Shown here piece by piece: positions 4,112 through 5,844 of a stretch of DNA of 5,844 bases. This DNA is from Chamaesiphon sp. Lineage in GTDB: Bacteria; Cyanobacteriota; Cyanobacteriia; Cyanobacteriales; Chamaesiphonaceae. The number at the start of each line of letters is the position of its first letter. Position 1 is the first letter of the stretch. The stretch covers positions 1 through 5,844 of the forward strand of contig JAJAZF010000341.1 in assembly GCA_026785875.1 (NCBI GenBank), given 5' to 3'. The notes beneath the pieces are model-generated. The model was given only the letters and a program-made list of their open reading frames with translations. It searched no databases and was not told the DNA's origin. The position numbers and the translations under genes are program-made.

Positions 4112-5844
4112 ATGCCCACATCTGCTCAATCGCAACCAAGTTCGATCTTCGCTCAAATTCGTCAGCAGATGGCAAAGATGCCCAAAACTTCCCCAGAGGA
4201 ATCGCTGCTGCTGCGGGTATTAGTACAGTTAATGGTAGTAATCGGGATTATTGCCACCGATGTAGCGGCGGAAACTAATTTGAGTTTGTGGGCAATTCCG
4301 CTGAGTATCATCGGTGCAACTTGGAGCTGGTATCATCGTCACGATCGTAATATTGGGGTCAAATTTGGATTAGCATTGGCGATGCTGGGGGCTTTAGGTT
4401 ATTTTGTCTCGCATCTAGTCGGTAGTATGAATGATACTCGACTAGTTTTGGCAGAGTTATTGGTGCAGATGCAGGTAATTCATACTTTCGATCTACCTCG
4501 ACGCAAGGATTTAGGCTATTCGAGGACGATCGGGTTAATCTTGATTAGTGTCGCTGGTACTTTGAGTCAAACGCTCACTTTTGCGCCGCTATTATTACTG
4601 TTTTTGACGATCGCAATTCCGGTATTATTTCTCGACTATCGATCGCGTCTTAATCTCGTACCACTAAAGATTACCAGTCCCACCCAGATTACCAAGATCG
4701 GTTTACCCTGGCAACGATTGGGGCAATTGCTGGGGATAGTACTAGCGATCGGTTTAGTCATTTTCGCACTGATGCCGCGCTTTCCAGGCTACCAAGGTTC
4801 TCTCCCTGTCAGTGCGCCAATTAAGTATCAGCAGCAAAAGTTTGATGCCAAAGGAATTATCAATCCTGGCTATCAGCGTAAGGGTAAAGGGGGCAATGGT
4901 AAAGGTCAACAGATCGATAGTAAAGGTGGCGATGGCAAGAGCGACGAGACATTGGATGAGAATTTTTATTATGGATTTAACTCGCAGATAAATCAAAATC
5001 TGCGGGGGATAATGAAGCCCAAAATAGTCATGCGGGTACGTTCCCAGGCTCCAGGATTTTGGCGGGCATTGGCATTCGATCGCTATACTGGGCAAGGCTG
5101 GGAAATTTCTCGCAACTCTCAGACGCGCAAAGTTAATCGCCCTGAGTGGGATTATAAATTTACGCTCGGGTATCCCACGTCGAAAATGCCTACCAAGCAG
5201 GTAATTCAAAGTTACACTGCCTTGGAAGAGTTGCCGAACATCATTCCAGCGATGTCATCAGTCAGTGAATTATACTTTCCGACTCCAGAAATTGCCGTAG
5301 ATAAAGAAGGCAGTGTCCGATCGCCTGTAGGCTTACAGACAGGTTTGACTTATACTGCGGTATCTCAAGTGCCATTTCGCGATCGACAATTACTCGACAA
5401 GGCGAGTACTAACTATTCCCCAGATATTATCGATTATTATCTGCAAATCCCCGATAAAGTTTCGGCAAAAATCCAAACATACACTCAAGATTTAATCGAT
5501 AAATCCCCCCAACAACAAGTCGGAAAAAATAGTCAACCATTGACATCCAACTACGCCAAAGCTCTCTACCTCGCCCAATATCTCAAGCAACATTATCGCT
5601 TACCACAAGACCCGATCGCACTCGCCCGCGTGCCAGATAGCGACGATTTGGCAAGCTGGTTTCTCTTCCGCTGTGAGGGTAAATCGACTAGTTGTCAAGC
5701 AGGTGGCTATGCCGATCATTTCGCCACTACTTACACGATGATGTTACGCTCGATCGGTATTCCTGCCCGATTGGCAGTTGGATTCGCTCCTGGTAGATTC
5801 AATCCCTTTACTGGATTCTACGAAGTAGCCAATACCGATGCACA
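4112..5844 (+). CDS. DUF3488/transglutaminase-like (TgpA-type) membrane protein, 3' end missing
   Basis: The frame is open from 4112 to the right edge: 577 whole codons plus CA of the next. A TAG at 4076-4078 closes the frame upstream and the ATG at 4112 is the first start after it; no strong Shine-Dalgarno. The N-terminal half is membrane-embedded, with hydrophobic segments near residues 36-52, 57-73, 83-104, 139-174 (probably two) and 204-221. LAELLVQMQVIHTFDLPRRKDLGYS (113-137) is the conserved DUF3488 connection. A Gly/Lys-rich linker (254-277) leads to an extracytoplasmic part, with the transglutaminase-like core from about 476. GGYADHFATTYTMMLRSIGIPARLAVGF (531-558) is the core motif, but residue 534 is Ala where active members have Cys. 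Cys521 and Cys528 lie just upstream. TgpA-type proteins are envelope proteins of poorly known substrate. The C-terminal DUF4129 region would lie outside the window. Confidence 0.92.
   Translation, partial: MPTSAQSQPSSIFAQIRQQMAKMPKTSPEESLLLRVLVQLMVVIGIIATDVAAETNLSLWAIPLSIIGATWSWYHRHDRNIGVKFGLALAMLGALGYFVSHLVGSMNDTRLVLAELLVQMQVIHTFDLPRRKDLGYSRTIGLILISVAGTLSQTLTFAPLLLLFLTIAIPVLFLDYRSRLNLVPLKITSPTQITKIGLPWQRLGQLLGIVLAIGLVIFALMPRFPGYQGSLPVSAPIKYQQQKFDAKGIINPGYQRKGKGGNGKGQQIDSKGGDGKSDETLDENFYYGFNSQINQNLRGIMKPKIVMRVRSQAPGFWRALAFDRYTGQGWEISRNSQTRKVNRPEWDYKFTLGYPTSKMPTKQVIQSYTALEELPNIIPAMSSVSELYFPTPEIAVDKEGSVRSPVGLQTGLTYTAVSQVPFRDRQLLDKASTNYSPDIIDYYLQIPDKVSAKIQTYTQDLIDKSPQQQVGKNSQPLTSNYAKALYLAQYLKQHYRLPQDPIALARVPDSDDLASWFLFRCEGKSTSCQAGGYADHFATTYTMMLRSIGIPARLAVGFAPGRFNPFTGFYEVANTDA

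Noticed and set aside
4754..5209. Minus-strand 151-codon frame
   Set aside because: Antisense to the DUF3488/transglutaminase-like gene, which shows membrane segments and domain motifs throughout.

Overview
The window looks like a stretch of cyanobacterial chromosome. CGATCG is very frequent, the HIP1-type octamer GCGATCGC lies inside two genes (931-938 and 2540-2547), heptamer tandem repeats sit between genes, and GC-rich interspersed motifs such as TGCCTACGGCA recur. The protein sequences agree with this. No rRNA, tRNA, CRISPR array or complete insertion sequence is visible.

Layout, left to right. (i) The last 34 codons of an unidentified plus-strand gene end at 106. (ii) A heptamer array and a hairpin-bearing repeat lie at 116-240. 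(iii) A minus-strand PfkB-family sugar kinase, probably fructokinase, covers 286-1233. (iv) A 298-bp gap holds a second heptamer array, a MITE-like element and a second copy of the hairpin repeat. (v) queA (1532-2620, plus) is complete. (vi) A 462-bp repeat-rich gap holds tandem GC-rich units, a small hairpin and a perfect 22-bp inverted repeat, all bracketed by an outer GGGCGGGTT/AACCCGCCC pair. (vii) A minus-strand VOC/glyoxalase-fold gene covers 3083-3535. (viii) After a divergent intergenic region comes a small plus-strand gene with a PPLFPWETE motif (3806-3994), whose stop codon lies inside a repeat. (ix) A large plus-strand membrane protein of the DUF3488/transglutaminase-like type starts at 4112 and runs off the right edge.

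The genes do not form a pathway. QueA acts in queuosine tRNA modification, the kinase in sugar use, the VOC protein is of unknown substrate, and the transglutaminase-like protein is a probable envelope protein. They are separated by repeat-rich gaps, and only the last two could share a transcript.

No convincing new multi-gene system is present. The points most worth a second look are the repeat architecture and the last gene. The same heptamer-array-plus-hairpin composite appears on both sides of the kinase gene, apparently interrupted by a MITE in the second copy. A perfect palindromic element lies between queA and the VOC gene. The transglutaminase-like protein has Ala where the family's catalytic Cys is expected.
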